DNA of 64,000 nucleotides from an uncultured Pseudocitrobacter sp. (GTDB lineage: Bacteria; Pseudomonadota; Gammaproteobacteria; Enterobacterales; Enterobacteriaceae): assembly GCA_913778145.1 (NCBI GenBank), contig CAJYVI010000043.1, positions 52,089 through 116,088 of the forward strand. The letters run 5' to 3'. The position numbers and the translations under genes were made by a program. The notes under the pieces were generated by a model. The model did not search any database and was not told the DNA's origin. It worked only from the letters and a program-made list of their open reading frames with translations. Position 1 is the first letter of the stretch. Every line of letters begins with the position of its first letter. This document shows positions 9,748 to 20,063 of this stretch, piece by piece.

Positions 9748-10883
9748 CAGAACACCCTTTTACCCTGACGCCAGACGTGGTCGATATGAATGTGGTTGCC
9801 CTTGCGATGTGCCAGCACCAGGTCCGCGCGTTTGCCCTCGCCAATCACCCCGCGATCCTGGAGATTAAGCGCCTGCGCCGGATTTTTAGTCACCAGCTTC
9901 ACCGCCTGCGGCAGCGTAAAGCGGTTGCTCTCGTCATCGGCGACGCGGAACGCCGCATCCAGCAGACTGGCGGGGTAGTAGTCGGAAGAGAGAATATCCA
10001 GCAGGCCAAGCTGCGCCAGTTCACTGGCCGCCACGTTGCCGGAGTGCGAACCGCCGCGCACAATATTCGGCGCGCCCATCAGCACGTTCATGCCATGCTT
10101 GCGCGAGGCTTGTGCCGCTTCGAACGTGGTGGGAAATTCGGCGATCACGCTGCCAAGCTGGTGGGATTCGGCAACGTGGGCGTGGGTGGCGTCATCGTGG
10201 CTGGCGAGGGCAATTTGTCTTGCGCGGCACAGGGCGGCGATGGATTCGCGATTCGGCTGCGACCAGCGTGCGGCAAGCGCCAGCTGTTCCTCTTCATACT
10301 GCTGCATCTGCGCGTCGGTGAGCGAGTATTTGCCCTGATAATATTCGCGATACTTCTCGCGGTTGGCGAATTGGCGCTGACCTGGCGAGTGGTCCATCAG
10401 CGACACCAGCGTCACCGGCTCGCGCTGCACCAGTTTTTCAAACAGCGGCAGCGTAGTGTGATGCGGCAGTTCGCAGCGCAGGTGTAGACGGTGCTCGGCG
10501 CGGTTGACGCCGCGTTTCTGCGTCTCTTCGATGGCGTTGATCATCTTCTCCAGATTTTCCAGCCGATCGCCGCCGTCGCGCACGTCGCCAATTGCTACGG
10601 CATCCAGTACGGTGGTGATGCCGCTCGCCACCATCAGCGCGTCGTGGCTGCTCATCGCCGAGTGGGCGGGCCAGTCCACTTTCGGGCGCGGGGTGAAGAA
10701 TTTATCCAGGTTATCGGTATGCAGCTCAATCAGCCCCGGCAGCAGCCAGCCGCCTTCGCCGTCCATCGCCTCCGGCAGGCGGCTCTGGCTTTCGGCAAAG
10801 GCGCGGATTTCACCGTCCTGCACCTCCAGCGAACCGTTTACCACTTCGTTTTCCAGCACCAGTTTGACGTTATTGATAATCAT
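9747..10883 (-). CDS. phnM: Alpha-D-ribose 1-methylphosphonate 5-triphosphate diphosphatase PhnM
   Basis: This 378-residue amidohydrolase-superfamily enzyme removes pyrophosphate from the 5-triphosphate of ribosyl alkylphosphonate. The N-terminal strand [17 protein letters not shown] gives the HxD metal motif, and [10 protein letters not shown] supplies later metal ligands. The length matches the E. coli enzyme. It overlaps phnL by 4 bp and phnN by 1 bp. Confidence 0.95.
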   Translation of the reverse strand: MIINNVKLVLENEVVNGSLEVQDGEIRAFAESQSRLPEAMDGEGGWLLPGLIELHTDNLDKFFTPRPKVDWPAHSAMSSHDALMVASGITTVLDAVAIGDVRDGGDRLENLEKMINAIEETQKRGVNRAEHRLHLRCELPHHTTLPLFEKLVQREPVTLVSLMDHSPGQRQFANREKYREYYQGKYSLTDAQMQQYEEEQLALAARWSQPNRESIAALCRARQIALASHDDATHAHVAESHQLGSVIAEFPTTFEAAQASRKHGMNVLMGAPNIVRGGSHSGNVAASELAQLGLLDILSSDYYPASLLDAAFRVADDESNRFTLPQAVKLVTKNPAQALNLQDRGVIGEGKRADLVLAHRKGNHIHIDHVWRQGKRVF

Positions 10884-11560
10884 GAAGAGGCTCCCATTGG
10901 GTGCAGGCGGTCGGCGACGTCATTGCGTACGGCTTCGTCATGGAAGATGCCGACGATGGCTGCGCCGCGGGCTTTGGCTTCGCGGATCAGTTCCACTACG
11001 GCGGCGCTGTTTTTAGCGTCCAGCGAGGCGGTAGGTTCGTCGAGCAGCAGAATGGGATAATCGACGATAAAGCCGCGGGCGATGTTGACGCGCTGCTGTT
11101 CGCCGCCGGAGAAGGTCGATGGTGCGAGGTGCCACAGGCGTTCCGGCACGTTCAGGCGGGTGAGCAGACGCGCGGCTTTAGCGGCGCAGGCTTCACGCGG
11201 TACGCCGGTATCGAGCAGCGGTTGCATCACCACTTCCAGTGCTGAGATACGCGGGATGACGCGCAGAAACTGGCTCACCCAGCCGACGGTGGTTTTGCGG
11301 ATTTCCACCACTTTGCGCGCTGGCGCGGTGACCAGGTCTACCCACTCGTCACCGTGTTTGATCTGGATTTGCCCTTCATCGGGCAGATAGTTGGCGTACA
11401 GCGAGCGCAGCAGGGTTGATTTGCCGCTGCCGGAGTGGCCGTGGAGCACCACGCATTCGCCCGCGTTGACGGTGAGCGAGGCGCGTTGTAAGACGGGAAG
11501 GCGCACGCCTTTTTGCTGGTGCAGGATGAAGGTTTTACTGACGTTTTGTACGTTAATCAT
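10880..11560 (-). CDS. phnL: C-P lyase ABC-type subunit PhnL
   Basis: This 226-residue ABC-family ATPase belongs to the PhnGHIJKL machinery that forms ribosyl 1-alkylphosphonate 5-triphosphate. The start at 11560 ([11 protein letters not shown]) matches E. coli; upstream in-frame codons run through a REP element and are not coding. Visible motifs are Walker [10 protein letters not shown], signature [14 protein letters not shown], and Walker [11 protein letters not shown]. No membrane segment is present. A BIME separates it from phnK. Confidence 0.95.
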   Translation of the reverse strand: MINVQNVSKTFILHQQKGVRLPVLQRASLTVNAGECVVLHGHSGSGKSTLLRSLYANYLPDEGQIQIKHGDEWVDLVTAPARKVVEIRKTTVGWVSQFLRVIPRISALEVVMQPLLDTGVPREACAAKAARLLTRLNVPERLWHLAPSTFSGGEQQRVNIARGFIVDYPILLLDEPTASLDAKNSAAVVELIREAKARGAAIVGIFHDEAVRNDVADRLHPMGASS

Positions 11561-11579
11561 TTTTCGCCTCGTGGTTCGG

Positions 11580-11665
<86 letters not shown>

Positions 11666-11670
11666 CCAGC

Positions 11671-12429
11671 TCAATTCTGCAAAACCGATGACACCAGCAG
11701 TTGGGTATACGGATGATGCGGGTCGTCGAGCACGCGGTCGGTTAACCCACTCTCCACCACTTGCCCCTGCTTCATCACCAGCAAACGGTCCGCCAGCAGG
11801 CGGGCGACGCCTAAATCGTGGGTGACAATCACCACCGCCAGGTTCAGCTCCACCACCAGACCGCGCAGCAGGTCGAGCAGGCGCGCCTGCACTGATACAT
11901 CCAGCCCGCCGGTTGGTTCGTCCATAAATACCAGCTTCGGATGCGTCACCAGGTTGCGGGCAATCTGCAAACGTTGCTGCATGCCGCCGGAAAAGGTGGT
12001 CGGCAGGTCGTCGATCCGGCTAGCGGGAATTTCCACCTCTTCCAGCCACTTCTGCGCGATAGCGCGAATGTCGCCGTAATGACGCGCCCCGGTCGCCATC
12101 AGCCGCTCGCCGATATTGCCACCTGCCGACACCTGACGGCGCAGGCCGTCAAGCGGATGCTGATGCACCACGCCCCATTCGGTGCGCAGCAGGCGACGGC
12201 GGTCTGCCTCGCTCATGCCATAGAGGGAACGGTTTTCATAGTGAATCTCCCCTTGCTGCGGCGTCAGACGCGCGGAAATTGATTTCAGCAGCGTGGTCTT
12301 CCCGGAGCCGGACTCCCCGACAATGCCCAGCACTTCCCCCGGCCATAAATCAAAAGAGACATCGCTAAAGCCTTTGCCCGGCGCGTAAAGGTGGGTCAGG
12401 TTATTGACCGAAAGTAACGGTTGATTCAT
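11671..12429 (-). CDS. phnK: C-P lyase ABC-type subunit PhnK
   Basis: This 252-residue ABC ATPase docks on the PhnGHIJ core of C-P lyase. The start at 12429 ([20 protein letters not shown]) matches the E. coli length, and the 10 extra in-frame codons upstream belong to phnJ sequence. Walker A is GESGSGKTT, signature [14 protein letters not shown], Walker [13 protein letters not shown], and the H-loop VIVTHDLG. It overlaps phnJ by 4 bp. Confidence 0.96.
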   Translation of the reverse strand: MNQPLLSVNNLTHLYAPGKGFSDVSFDLWPGEVLGIVGESGSGKTTLLKSISARLTPQQGEIHYENRSLYGMSEADRRRLLRTEWGVVHQHPLDGLRRQVSAGGNIGERLMATGARHYGDIRAIAQKWLEEVEIPASRIDDLPTTFSGGMQQRLQIARNLVTHPKLVFMDEPTGGLDVSVQARLLDLLRGLVVELNLAVVIVTHDLGVARLLADRLLVMKQGQVVESGLTDRVLDDPHHPYTQLLVSSVLQN

Positions 12430-13271
12430 TGGCTTTTTGCCTCGCTCTGTAGGCGGCAATAATCGGTATCGGAGCAGACAAACATGCGGTTTCCGGCGTC
12501 ATCCAGCACCACTTCGTCGAGATAGCTGTGGGTCGATCCGCAGATGGCGCATGGCTCATCCCACTGCTGAACGGTGAACGGGTGATCGTCGAAATCGAGG
12601 CTTTCCACGCGGGTGAACGGCGGCACCGCATAGATGCGCTTCTCGCGCCCCGCGCCGAAGAGTTGCAGGGCGGGCATCATGTCCATTTTCGGGTTATCGA
12701 ATTTCGGGATCGGCGACGGGTCCATCACGTAGCGCCCGTTAACCTTCACCGGATAGGCGTAGGTGGTGGCGATATGACCGAAGCGGGCGATATCTTCATA
12801 CAGTTTCACCTGCATCACGCCGTACTCCTCCAGCGCGTGCATGGTGCGGGTTTCCGTTTCGCGCGGCTCGATAAAGCGCAGTGGTTCGGGGATCGGCACC
12901 TGGAAAATAATGATCTGATCTTCGGTCAGCGGCGTTTCGGGGATGCGGTGACGCGTCTGGATGACCGTGGCATCGTCCGTACGCTCGGTGGTGTTTACCC
13001 CGGTCACGCGCTTGAAGAAGTTGCGAATCGACACGGCGTTGGTGGTGTCATCCGCGCCCTGGTCAATCACCTTCAGCACGTCGCTTTCGCCAATCACGCT
13101 GGCGGTGAGCTGGATACCGCCGGTTCCCCAGCCGTACGGCATCGGCATCTCGCGCCCGCCAAACGGCACCTGATAACCGGGGATCGCCACCGCTTTTAAG
13201 ATGGCGCGGCGGATCATGCGTTTGGTCTGCTCGTCGAGGTAGGCAAAGTTGTAGCCGCTCAGATTAGCCAT
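12426..13271 (-). CDS. phnJ: C-P lyase radical SAM subunit PhnJ
   Basis: This is the 281-residue catalytic subunit that breaks the carbon-phosphorus bond of ribosyl 1-alkylphosphonate 5-phosphate by radical SAM chemistry. The start at 13271 (MANLSGYNFAYLDEQ) is at the E. coli position and overlaps the phnI stop by 8 bp. The unusual cysteine set CAIC (241, 244), C266 and C272 with spacing Cx2Cx21Cx5C is intact, so the enzyme should be active. Confidence 0.97.
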   Translation of the reverse strand: MANLSGYNFAYLDEQTKRMIRRAILKAVAIPGYQVPFGGREMPMPYGWGTGGIQLTASVIGESDVLKVIDQGADDTTNAVSIRNFFKRVTGVNTTERTDDATVIQTRHRIPETPLTEDQIIIFQVPIPEPLRFIEPRETETRTMHALEEYGVMQVKLYEDIARFGHIATTYAYPVKVNGRYVMDPSPIPKFDNPKMDMMPALQLFGAGREKRIYAVPPFTRVESLDFDDHPFTVQQWDEPCAICGSTHSYLDEVVLDDAGNRMFVCSDTDYCRLQSEAKSQ

Positions 13272-14328
13272 GGTTCTGCTCCTGTTGCAGACGTTTGAGT
13301 AGCTCCAGTTCGGCCTGGAAATCGACGTAGTGGGGGAGTTTGAGGTGCGAGACAAAGCCTGCGGCTTCGACGTTGTCGGCATGCGCCAGCACGAACTCTT
13401 CATCCTGCGCCGGGCCTGTCGCGTGCTCGCCGTACTCCGGAGCCTGCAACGCACGGTCAACCAGCGCCATCGCCATCGCTTTGCGCTCGCTCATGCCGAA
13501 CACCAGCCCGTAGCCGCGCGTGAAGTGCGGCGGCTCATCCGGCGGGTCGATAAAACCGTTGACCATTTCACACTCGGTCATCAACAGTTCGCCGACGTTT
13601 ACCGCAAATCCCAGCTCTTCCGGCACAATCGACACATCGATGTAACCACTGCGGATTTCACCCGCGAACGGATGATTGCGCCCGTAACCGCGTTGGGTGG
13701 AGTAAGCCAGCGCCAGCAAATAGCCTTCGTCGCCGCGCATCAACTGCTGCAAACGGGAAGAACGTGAGCAGGGGTAAACCGGCGGCGTGCGGGTGATGTC
13801 ATCCGGCTGTGCGCCGCTATCCTCTTCAAACTTCGCCAGCCCCTGACGCGCCAGCAGGCTGAAAACGTGCGGCGACGGTTGTTGTTCGCTGTCGGCGGTG
13901 GTCAGCGTCGGCGCTTCGCCGTTTGCCAGCAGGGTGAAATCGAGCAGGCGATGGGTGTAGTCGTAGGTTGGGCCAAGCAACTGGCCGCCGGGAATATCTT
14001 TATAAACCGCTGAAATACGCCGTTCGAGGCGCATCTCCATGGTGTCGAGCGGCTCGCTTACCGCGAGCTTCGCCAGCGTGGTGCGGTAGGCGCGCAGCAG
14101 GAAAATTGCTTCGACGTTATCGCCGCTGGCCTGTTTCAGCGCCAGCGCCGCCAGTTCGCGGTCGGCAATGCCGCCTTCGGTCATCACGCGATCCACCGCA
14201 AGATTAAGCTGCTGTTCAATCTGGGCGACGCTCAGTTCAGGCAAATCGGTATCGCCTCGGCGTCGGCTCTCTTGCAGGGCGTGGGCGGCGTCGATCGCCT
14301 TCTCGCCCCCTTTCACGGCAACGTACAT
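13264..14328 (-). CDS. phnI: C-P lyase core subunit PhnI
   Basis: This is a 354-residue subunit of the PhnGHIJ core complex; with PhnG and PhnH it catalyses displacement of adenine from ATP by alkylphosphonate. The start at 14328 ([18 protein letters not shown]) follows directly on the phnH stop, and the 40 codons upstream in frame are phnH shadow. Conserved segments include YAVTLAKLAVSEPL-like helices and VNGFIDPPDEPPHFTRGYG. The length matches E. coli. Confidence 0.96.
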   Translation of the reverse strand: MYVAVKGGEKAIDAAHALQESRRRGDTDLPELSVAQIEQQLNLAVDRVMTEGGIADRELAALALKQASGDNVEAIFLLRAYRTTLAKLAVSEPLDTMEMRLERRISAVYKDIPGGQLLGPTYDYTHRLLDFTLLANGEAPTLTTADSEQQPSPHVFSLLARQGLAKFEEDSGAQPDDITRTPPVYPCSRSSRLQQLMRGDEGYLLALAYSTQRGYGRNHPFAGEIRSGYIDVSIVPEELGFAVNVGELLMTECEMVNGFIDPPDEPPHFTRGYGLVFGMSERKAMAMALVDRALQAPEYGEHATGPAQDEEFVLAHADNVEAAGFVSHLKLPHYVDFQAELELLKRLQQEQNHG

Positions 14329-14912
14329 CAGCACACCTCCACATGAGTGGTTCGCGGAATAGCCAGCAGGCGCTCGCCGCAGGTCAGGATCAGGTCGATG
14401 CCGAGCGGGAACGGGTGCGGGCGCTCGGTGAGTTCGTGCAGAATGCACTCCGGCAGCTGCGGGGCGATCATTCGTTCTTCGGCAATGCCCGCGCCGGTGA
14501 GGCGCAACATGCGCCCGCCGCTCAGGCTGGCGACCTGTAAAATCAGCGTCGCGCCCGCTTCCGGCGCAACGGCGGTGCCGGTGGAAAGGGCGTTAAGCTG
14601 TTCGCTGGAAATCGCCTCATCCGTTACCGCGAAGGTCGCCTGTTCCGGCTGGCTGACCAGCGGCGCGTTGGTATGAAAACGCAGGCTCTGGCTGACGATA
14701 TCGTTGCTTAATGGCGCGGCAAGCCACACCGGCGTGTCGTTATCGGCCAGCGTCAGCAGCACGCTGGTGGTGGCGATATTCAGCGGCTGCCAGCCGCGTT
14801 TGAGCTGATGCAGGGCGACAATCACGCCCGGCTCGCTCATGGCCTTTAACAGGCGACGAAAACTGTGCTGGGCATCCTGCACGGGAAGAATAAAAGCGGT
14901 TTCCAGGGTCAT
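14328..14912 (-). CDS. phnH: C-P lyase core subunit PhnH
   Basis: This is a 194-residue subunit of the C-P lyase core with a PLP-transferase-like fold known from the E. coli structure. The N-terminus [20 protein letters not shown], the central [20 protein letters not shown] and the C-terminal [20 protein letters not shown] are characteristic. It overlaps phnG by 4 bp and shares one base with phnI. Confidence 0.96.
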   Translation of the reverse strand: MTLETAFILPVQDAQHSFRRLLKAMSEPGVIVALHQLKRGWQPLNIATTSVLLTLADNDTPVWLAAPLSNDIVSQSLRFHTNAPLVSQPEQATFAVTDEAISSEQLNALSTGTAVAPEAGATLILQVASLSGGRMLRLTGAGIAEERMIAPQLPECILHELTERPHPFPLGIDLILTCGERLLAIPRTTHVEVC

Positions 14913-15361
14913 GCGTTGTCTCCGCGAACCATCGTAAAGAAGTCGACCCGGCTGGCGTTCACTTCGGCCTGGCGTGCGGCAATGCGTGCCATACGGTCAG
15001 CGTCCAGCGGGGCAATAAGCGTTTCTGATAAGTTTTGAAAGTGGCGAGATTGCTGCATCAGCGCGTCAATCAGCGCGCAGCGTTCGGCGTGCTGTTTGTC
15101 GCGCCCCAGCACCCAGCTGTAGCCGAGCGTGCCGTCAGTCAGGCGTACGGCGGCGCGGGTGAGCGTGGCGTCGCCGGCAAAAAAGCGTTCGCCGGTGCCG
15201 CCCATTCGCGCCTGAATCTGCACCAGGCCGGTTTCGGCGGCGCGGATCACCTCATAGTCGGCGGTGATGTTCAGCGCGTTCAGGCGGGCTGCCAGTTCTG
15301 CCGGTTGGCTGTGTGCCAGTACGGACATCCAGTGCTGGCGGGTCGCGGTATCTGCGTGCAT
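14909..15361 (-). CDS. phnG: C-P lyase core subunit PhnG
   Basis: This 150-residue protein is part of the C-P lyase core. The N-terminal [20 protein letters not shown], the [17 protein letters not shown] segment and the conserved [14 protein letters not shown] motif are seen. It starts one base before the end of phnF, giving tight coupling to the regulator. Confidence 0.96.
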   Translation of the reverse strand: MHADTATRQHWMSVLAHSQPAELAARLNALNITADYEVIRAAETGLVQIQARMGGTGERFFAGDATLTRAAVRLTDGTLGYSWVLGRDKQHAERCALIDALMQQSRHFQNLSETLIAPLDADRMARIAARQAEVNASRVDFFTMVRGDNA

Positions 15362-16087
15362 TCAGTGCTCCATAGTGAATTCAATCATGTCGGCGCGCGT
15401 CAGGCTGACGGAGTACTCCGCCGGGCTGCTTTCACCGTCACGGTGGTTAAGGGTGCGCACGCACAGCAGCGGCGACATATTCGGGATTTCAAGACGCTGG
15501 CACTCTTTGGCCTGGGCGCGGCGGGCGCTGATCCGTGTCTGGCTGCGGCGCAGTGCAATCCCGGTTTGCTCGCGCAGAAAATCGTGCAGCGAGCCGCTGT
15601 CGAAGCGTTGCAGCGTCGGCCAGAGGGTGAGGTCCGCGAAGTAGTGGTCGATTAAACAGAGCGCGACGCCGTTGACCCGGCGCAGGGTGCGCAGGTGGAT
15701 GACGTTCTCGCCCTCGGTTATCCCCAGCGCGTCAGCGACGTGACCAGACGCTGGGCGCAGCACCGACAGCAGTTTTTCGCTGGTGGGATGGCTGCCCTGG
15801 TCCAGCAGGTTCTGGCTAAAACGCGCCTGGGCGTTGAGCGGGTAATCGAACGGGCGCATCAGCACCAGTACGCCGACGCCCTGACGGCGCTGTACCCAGC
15901 CTTTTTCCACCAGTTGGTCGATGGCGCGGCGCAGGGTGTGGCGGTTCACCGCGAAGCGCGCCGCCAGTTGCTGCTCGGCGGGAAGATAGTCGCCGCAGCG
16001 GTAGTGTTGACGCAGCTCCTGCTCAAGTTTTGCGGCTATCTCCTGATAGCGTGTCGGGTAGCTGGTCGGATGTGTAGACAAGTGCAT
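15362..16087 (-). CDS. phnF: GntR/HutC-type regulator PhnF of the phn operon
   Basis: This 241-residue protein has an N-terminal winged helix (about residues 12-75, with QQLAARFAVNRHTLRRAIDQL) and a C-terminal UTRA ligand-binding domain (about residues 90-235). The start at 16087 (MHLSTHPTSYPTRYQEIAAK) matches E. coli. In E. coli it is not needed for C-P lyase itself and is assumed to be an autoregulator of the operon. It lies 20 bp downstream of phnE. Confidence 0.95.
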   Translation of the reverse strand: MHLSTHPTSYPTRYQEIAAKLEQELRQHYRCGDYLPAEQQLAARFAVNRHTLRRAIDQLVEKGWVQRRQGVGVLVLMRPFDYPLNAQARFSQNLLDQGSHPTSEKLLSVLRPASGHVADALGITEGENVIHLRTLRRVNGVALCLIDHYFADLTLWPTLQRFDSGSLHDFLREQTGIALRRSQTRISARRAQAKECQRLEIPNMSPLLCVRTLNHRDGESSPAEYSVSLTRADMIEFTMEH

Positions 16088-16107
16088 AGCTATCAATGCC
16101 TCGCTAA

Positions 16108-16887
16108 TCAGATAAAGTGCTTACGCAACCGTTGAGAGAGGAAATCCAGCAGGCTGACCGTGACGATAATCAGCACCATCAGGGCGCAGGTTTGCTGGAA
16201 CTGGAAACCGCGAATCGCTTCCCACAGCGTGACGCCGATCCCGCCCGCGCCGACCATGCCGACGACGGTCGCCGAGCGGACGTTGGATTCGAAGCGATAG
16301 AGGGAGTAGGAGATCAGCAGCGGCATCACCTGCGGCAGCACGCCATAGAGGATCTCTTCGAGTTTGTTGGCGCCGGTTGCGCGAATACCTTCCACCGGGC
16401 CGGGTTCGATCGCTTCCACCGCTTCAGAAAGCAGCTTGGAGAGCACGCCGGTGGTGTGGATAAACAGCGCCAGCACGCCAGCGAACGGGCCGAGGCCGAC
16501 GGCGACCACGAAGAGCATGGCGAAGACCATTTCGTTAATGGCGCGGCAGGCGTCCATCAGGCGGCGAACGGGCTGGTAAACCCACCACGGCACCAGGTTT
16601 TCGGCGCTCATCAGGCCGAAGGGGATGGAGAGAACCACCGCCAGCGCGGTGCCCCAGACGGCGATCTGCAGCGTGACGGCCATTTCGGTGAGGTAATCCT
16701 GCCACTGACTGAAATCGGGCGGGAAGAAGTCGGCGGCGAACGTCGCCATGTTGCCGCCGTCTTTAATCAGCGTGAGCGGGGCCATTTCCGCGCCCTGCCA
16801 CGAGACGACCAGCACGGCGAGAACAACGGCCCAGCTCAGAAGCGAGAACCAGCTGCGCTTGGGTGGGGCGATGGTGATGGTTTGCAT
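16108..16887 (-). CDS. phnE: Phosphonate ABC transporter permease PhnE
   Basis: This 259-residue inner-membrane permease of PhnCDE has about six hydrophobic helices and the permease EAA-type loop near [24 protein letters not shown]. The start at 16887 ([13 protein letters not shown]) avoids the REP sequence that lies in the longer frame. The reading frame is fully open, unlike the cryptic phnE of E. coli K-12, which is inactivated by an 8-bp duplication, so phosphonate uptake should work here. Confidence 0.95.
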
Positions 16888-16901
16888 GTTTGGCTCCGGT
16901 C

Positions 16902-16990
16902 TGTAGGCCGGATAAGGTGCTTGCACCGCATCCGGCATCAACGCCTGCACATTGTCGGATGCGACGCCGGGGCGTCTTATCCGACCTACG
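16902..16990. repeat. BIME (two REP units) between phnD and phnE
   Basis: GTAGGCCGGATAAGGTG...CACCGCATCCGGCA and TGTCGGATGCGACGCC...GTCTTATCCGACCTAC form two opposed REP units between phnD and phnE. It may allow different levels of the binding protein and the permease. Confidence 0.92.
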
Positions 16991-16992
16991 AT

Positions 16993-18009
16993 TTACTGCA
17001 CCGCTTTACTCACCGAACTCATCGCGCTTAACGCGTTGTTCAGGCGGTCCAGGTCATCCAGCTGCGCCTGAATCTCGGTGGTTTTTGCCAGCTTGTCCTG
17101 CTCATTCAGTCCTTTATTGCTTTTCACGCCCTGCATCTCTTTAAACAGCGCGAGCTGGCGAATCGGAACCAGTTGCAGGTCGCTGGAAGCGCGGAACGGC
17201 GCCCAGCCCAGGCGTTCCAGCACCGCTTTTTCTTCCGGCGTTTTGCCGTAGTTCATAAAGAAGTCGTAGAGCTTGTCTTTGGTGGTTTCGGAAAGATTCT
17301 TGCGCCAGACGATCGGATCGCCTGGGATCAGCGGCGACTTCCAGATCACTTTCAGTTCTTTGAGCTTCTCCGGCGCGGAGGTTTTCAGCTTGTCGAGGTT
17401 TTCAGTGTTGTTGGTCGCCACATCCACCTGCTTGTTGGCGACGGCCAGCGCGTTGGTTTCATGCCCGGCGTTGACGGTGCGCTTAAAGTCGCTGGCGGAG
17501 ATATTGTTTTTGGCAAAGACGTAGTAACCGGGGACGAGGAAGCCAGAGGTGGAGTTAGGATCGCCATTGCCGAAGGTGAGATCTTTACGCTTCGCCAGCA
17601 GATCGTTCAGGTTGTTGATCGGGCTGTCTTTGTTGACGATCAACACGCTCCAGTAACCCGGCGATCCATCCGCCGCGACGGTCTGAGCGAAGACCTGACC
17701 GTTGGCGCGATCCACTGCTTCCATCGCCGACAGGTTGCCGTACCAGGCGATATCCACTTTGTTGAAACGCATTCCCTGGATAATGCCCGCGTAGTCCGGG
17801 GCAAAGAAGGCGTTGACCTTCACGCCCAGCTTCTTCTCCATATCCTGTAAAAACGGCGTCCATTGCGGTTTCAGGTTTTGCTGTGATTCCGTTGAAATAA
17901 TGCCGAAATTCAGCGCCTTTTCCTGCTCTTTGGCGTGCGCCGGGCTAAACAGGGTGCTGAGGCTGAACATGCTGGTGAAGGCCAGCGAGGCAATTATCTT
18001 AGCGTTCAT
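16993..18009 (-). CDS. phnD: Phosphonate-binding periplasmic protein PhnD
   Basis: This is the 338-residue substrate-binding protein of PhnCDE. The signal peptide MNAKIIASLAFTSMFSLST ends at SPAHA before KEQEKALNFGIISTES. Conserved ligand-site segments known from the family are seen: NFGIISTESQ, FFAPDYAGIIQGMRFNKVDIAWYGN, FGNGDPNSTSGFLVPGYYVF and NNTENLDKL. It lies 24 bp downstream of phnC. Confidence 0.96.
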   Translation of the reverse strand: MNAKIIASLAFTSMFSLSTLFSPAHAKEQEKALNFGIISTESQQNLKPQWTPFLQDMEKKLGVKVNAFFAPDYAGIIQGMRFNKVDIAWYGNLSAMEAVDRANGQVFAQTVAADGSPGYWSVLIVNKDSPINNLNDLLAKRKDLTFGNGDPNSTSGFLVPGYYVFAKNNISASDFKRTVNAGHETNALAVANKQVDVATNNTENLDKLKTSAPEKLKELKVIWKSPLIPGDPIVWRKNLSETTKDKLYDFFMNYGKTPEEKAVLERLGWAPFRASSDLQLVPIRQLALFKEMQGVKSNKGLNEQDKLAKTTEIQAQLDDLDRLNNALSAMSSVSKAVQ

Positions 18010-18033
18010 TCGTTTTCCTCAATGATGGGGATG

Positions 18034-18822
18034 TCAGGCAGCTTTCGCGTTCTCTTCGACGCGGTTAATGCTGCGGTAGAGATGGTCAAAACGTTCGTTA
18101 TCAAACTGTTGGCTGCTGCCGTCGTAGAAGACGTGCCCCTGACGCAGGGCGACGATGCGCTCGCAGTAGCGCAGGGCGTAATCCACCTGATGCAGCGTGA
18201 CGACCACGGTGATGCCGTCGTTCTGGTTTATGTCGCGCAGGGTGTCCATCACGATGCGCGCCGATTCCGGGTCCAGCGAGGCGATGGGTTCGTCGGCGAG
18301 AATCACCTTCGCCTGCTGCATCAGCGCGCGGGCAATCGCTACACGCTGCTGCTGGCCGCCGGAGAGGGTGGAAACGCGCTGATGGGCAAAATGCACCATG
18401 CCAACGCGGGTTAGCGCCTGTAATGCGCGCTGTTTCTGCTCGCGGGTGAACCAGCTAAAACAGGTGCGCCAGAACGGCGTGCTGCCGAGCGCCCCAATCA
18501 GCACGTTCTCCAGTACGCTCAGGCGATTCACCAGGTTGAATTGTTGGAAGATGTAGCCGGTGTTGGCGCGGCTTTTGCGGATATCGCGGGCCAGGCGGCC
18601 TTCGCGCTGGACAGTGCGGCCCAGTAGCTCGATATGGCTACCGGCGGATTTATCGCCGGTAATCAAACCGCTTAAATGACGTAAAAGGGTGGATTTGCCG
18701 GAACCGGACGGCCCAAGCAGAGCCACCATTTCACCATGATGGATATTCAGATCAACCGCGTGCAGCGCCTGATGCTGATTAAAGGTTTTGGCGAGCTTCT
18801 CGACACGGATAATCGTTTGCAT
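18034..18822 (-). CDS. phnC: Phosphonate ABC transporter ATPase PhnC
   Basis: This 262-residue import ATPase is the first gene of the phn operon. Walker A is GPSGSGKST, signature [14 protein letters not shown], and Walker [16 protein letters not shown] strong Shine-Dalgarno (GGAGG) precedes the ATG by 7 bases. The upstream DNA carries a Pho-box-like region, in line with PhoB control of the operon in E. coli. Confidence 0.96.
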   Translation of the reverse strand: MQTIIRVEKLAKTFNQHQALHAVDLNIHHGEMVALLGPSGSGKSTLLRHLSGLITGDKSAGSHIELLGRTVQREGRLARDIRKSRANTGYIFQQFNLVNRLSVLENVLIGALGSTPFWRTCFSWFTREQKQRALQALTRVGMVHFAHQRVSTLSGGQQQRVAIARALMQQAKVILADEPIASLDPESARIVMDTLRDINQNDGITVVVTLHQVDYALRYCERIVALRQGHVFYDGSSQQFDNERFDHLYRSINRVEENAKAA

Positions 18823-18847
18823 GATGCAGCCTCCCTAAAAAAGTGGC

Positions 18848-18886
18848 TCCATCGTGGCGAACTTTTGTGACAGTTGGGTTAAGAGA
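18848..18886 (-). promoter_or_regulatory. Candidate Pho box / promoter region of the phn operon
   Basis: On the minus strand a half-site CTGTCAC (complement of 18867-18873) is followed by AAAA and a degenerate second repeat, about 45-50 bp upstream of the phnC start. The flank CGCCACGATGGAGCCACTTTTTTAGGGAGG resembles the E. coli phnC leader from memory, where PhoB binds. The second 7-bp half-sites are poor matches, so the exact limits are uncertain. Confidence 0.5.
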
Positions 18887-18953
18887 GAGTGACGTGAAGA
18901 TGAAGAGTTATGGCGAAAATGATGACAGCGGGAGGGCGCGCCTCCCGCAGAGC

Positions 18954-19394
18954 TTAGCCGCCGGGCTGTTTAACGACGTTAATCATCCATGGCAGGCCGT
19001 AGCGATCGGTGACTTTGCCGAAACCGTGCGCCCAGAAGGTTTCCTGCCAGGCCATCTCAATCTGGCCTTCTGACGCCAGACTATCGAACCAGCGTTTTCC
19101 TTCGTTGACGTCCTGAGTATCCAGCACCAGCGTAAAGCCGCTGTAGCCGGTATTTCCGCTTTGCGCGCCGTCGCTCATCATGATGTCGCTTCCCGCAATT
19201 TTCAGGTTGGCATGGGCGATGGCGTTTTCAGGATAGGTTTGGCTGGAAGGGCAGCCGTCGCTGCTTTCCTGTGCATCTTTCGGCATTTCGCCAAAGGTGA
19301 TTTTGTACAGCAATTCCGCGCCCAGCGTCTGTTGATAGTAGGCGATGGCATCGGCGCAGTTTCCGGCGAAAGCAATGTAGGGACTTAACGGCAT
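18954..19394 (-). CDS. yjdN: VOC-family (glyoxalase-fold) protein YjdN, formerly PhnB
   Basis: This 146-residue protein of the vicinal-oxygen-chelate superfamily has a 3-demethylubiquinone methyltransferase-like fold. The start at 19394 (MPLSPYIAFAGNCADAIAYY) is chosen because a GAGG lies 8 bases upstream; an ATG six bases earlier is too close. The conserved end WAHGFGKVTDRYGLPWMINV matches E. coli YjdN. It sits upstream of phnC with about 60 bp between its stop and the Pho-box region. It is not required for C-P lyase; its function is unknown. Confidence 0.92.
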   Translation of the reverse strand: MPLSPYIAFAGNCADAIAYYQQTLGAELLYKITFGEMPKDAQESSDGCPSSQTYPENAIAHANLKIAGSDIMMSDGAQSGNTGYSGFTLVLDTQDVNEGKRWFDSLASEGQIEMAWQETFWAHGFGKVTDRYGLPWMINVVKQPGG

Positions 19395-19467
19395 AATCAT
19401 TACCTCAGGTAAGAACAGCCCATTAAGTGTAGTTCGAATTTTGTACAGATGAGGGGGCGGGCGATTT

Positions 19468-19559
19468 GTAGGCCTGATAAGACGCGTTAGCGTCGCATCA
19501 GGCATCAGGCATCTGGCACCGTTGCCGGATAAGGCACGAGCGCCTTATCCGGCCTACCG
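19468..19559. repeat. BIME between yjdM and yjdN
   Basis: Two REP-type inverted repeats are present, GTAGGCCTGATAAGACGCG...CGTCGCATCAGGCA and GCCGGATAAGGC...GCCTTATCCGGCCTAC, separated by about 12 bp. Confidence 0.9.
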
Positions 19560-19575
19560 ATCACGTGCAATACAA

Positions 19576-19911
19576 TCAGTTCTTTTTCACGAACTCAGAT
19601 TTCAGCTTCATCGGGCCGAAACCATCGATTTTGCAATCGATGTTGTGGTCGCCTTCCACCAGGCGAATATTTTTCACTTTGGTGCCGATCTTCAGCATCG
19701 AAGAGCTGCCTTTTACTTTCAGATCTTTCACCACGGTGACGCTGTCGCCGTCGGCCAGCAGGTTGCCATTGGCATCTTTGACAATCAGCTCGTCGCTGTC
19801 CTGTGCAGGTTCAGCATCGTTCCATTCGTGGGCGCATTCCGGGCAGATATACATGCCGTTATCTTCATAAGTGTATTCGGAATTGCATTTCGGGCAGTGG
19901 GGTAATGACAT
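19576..19911 (-). CDS. yjdM: Zinc-ribbon protein YjdM (PhnA family)
   Basis: This 111-residue protein has an N-terminal zinc ribbon (CPKC at residues 6-9 and CPEC at 23-26) followed by the PhnA beta domain ([20 protein letters not shown]). The start at 19911 ([17 protein letters not shown]) matches E. coli. Despite the old name it is distinct from phosphonoacetate hydrolase and has no proven role in phosphonate use. Confidence 0.94.
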   Translation of the reverse strand: MSLPHCPKCNSEYTYEDNGMYICPECAHEWNDAEPAQDSDELIVKDANGNLLADGDSVTVVKDLKVKGSSSMLKIGTKVKNIRLVEGDHNIDCKIDGFGPMKLKSEFVKKN

Positions 19912-20027
19912 GGGGATTTCCTCAAAAGTGCGAAAGGGCAATAAGCCCCTAAAAACCGGCATAATGCCGCAAACAGTCGCTAATGATAGCGCAAAACCAC
20001 ACTTTTGTCGGCGTTATTCCTGGGGGT

Positions 20028-20054
20028 AAAAGGAAACCCCCTCCGGAGAGGGGG
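20028..20054 (-). terminator. Intrinsic terminator of kdgT
   Basis: A 7-bp stem (CCCCCTC with GAGGGGG, loop of 4) lies 10 bp past the kdgT stop codon and is followed on the minus strand by TTTCCTTTT. Confidence 0.8.
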
Positions 20055-20063
20055 CGGGGAATG

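Noticed and set aside
12426..13460. Longer PhnJ, PhnI, PhnL and PhnE starts
   Set aside because: The extra N-terminal codons run through neighbouring genes or REP elements; the chosen starts give the E. coli lengths and the usual overlaps.
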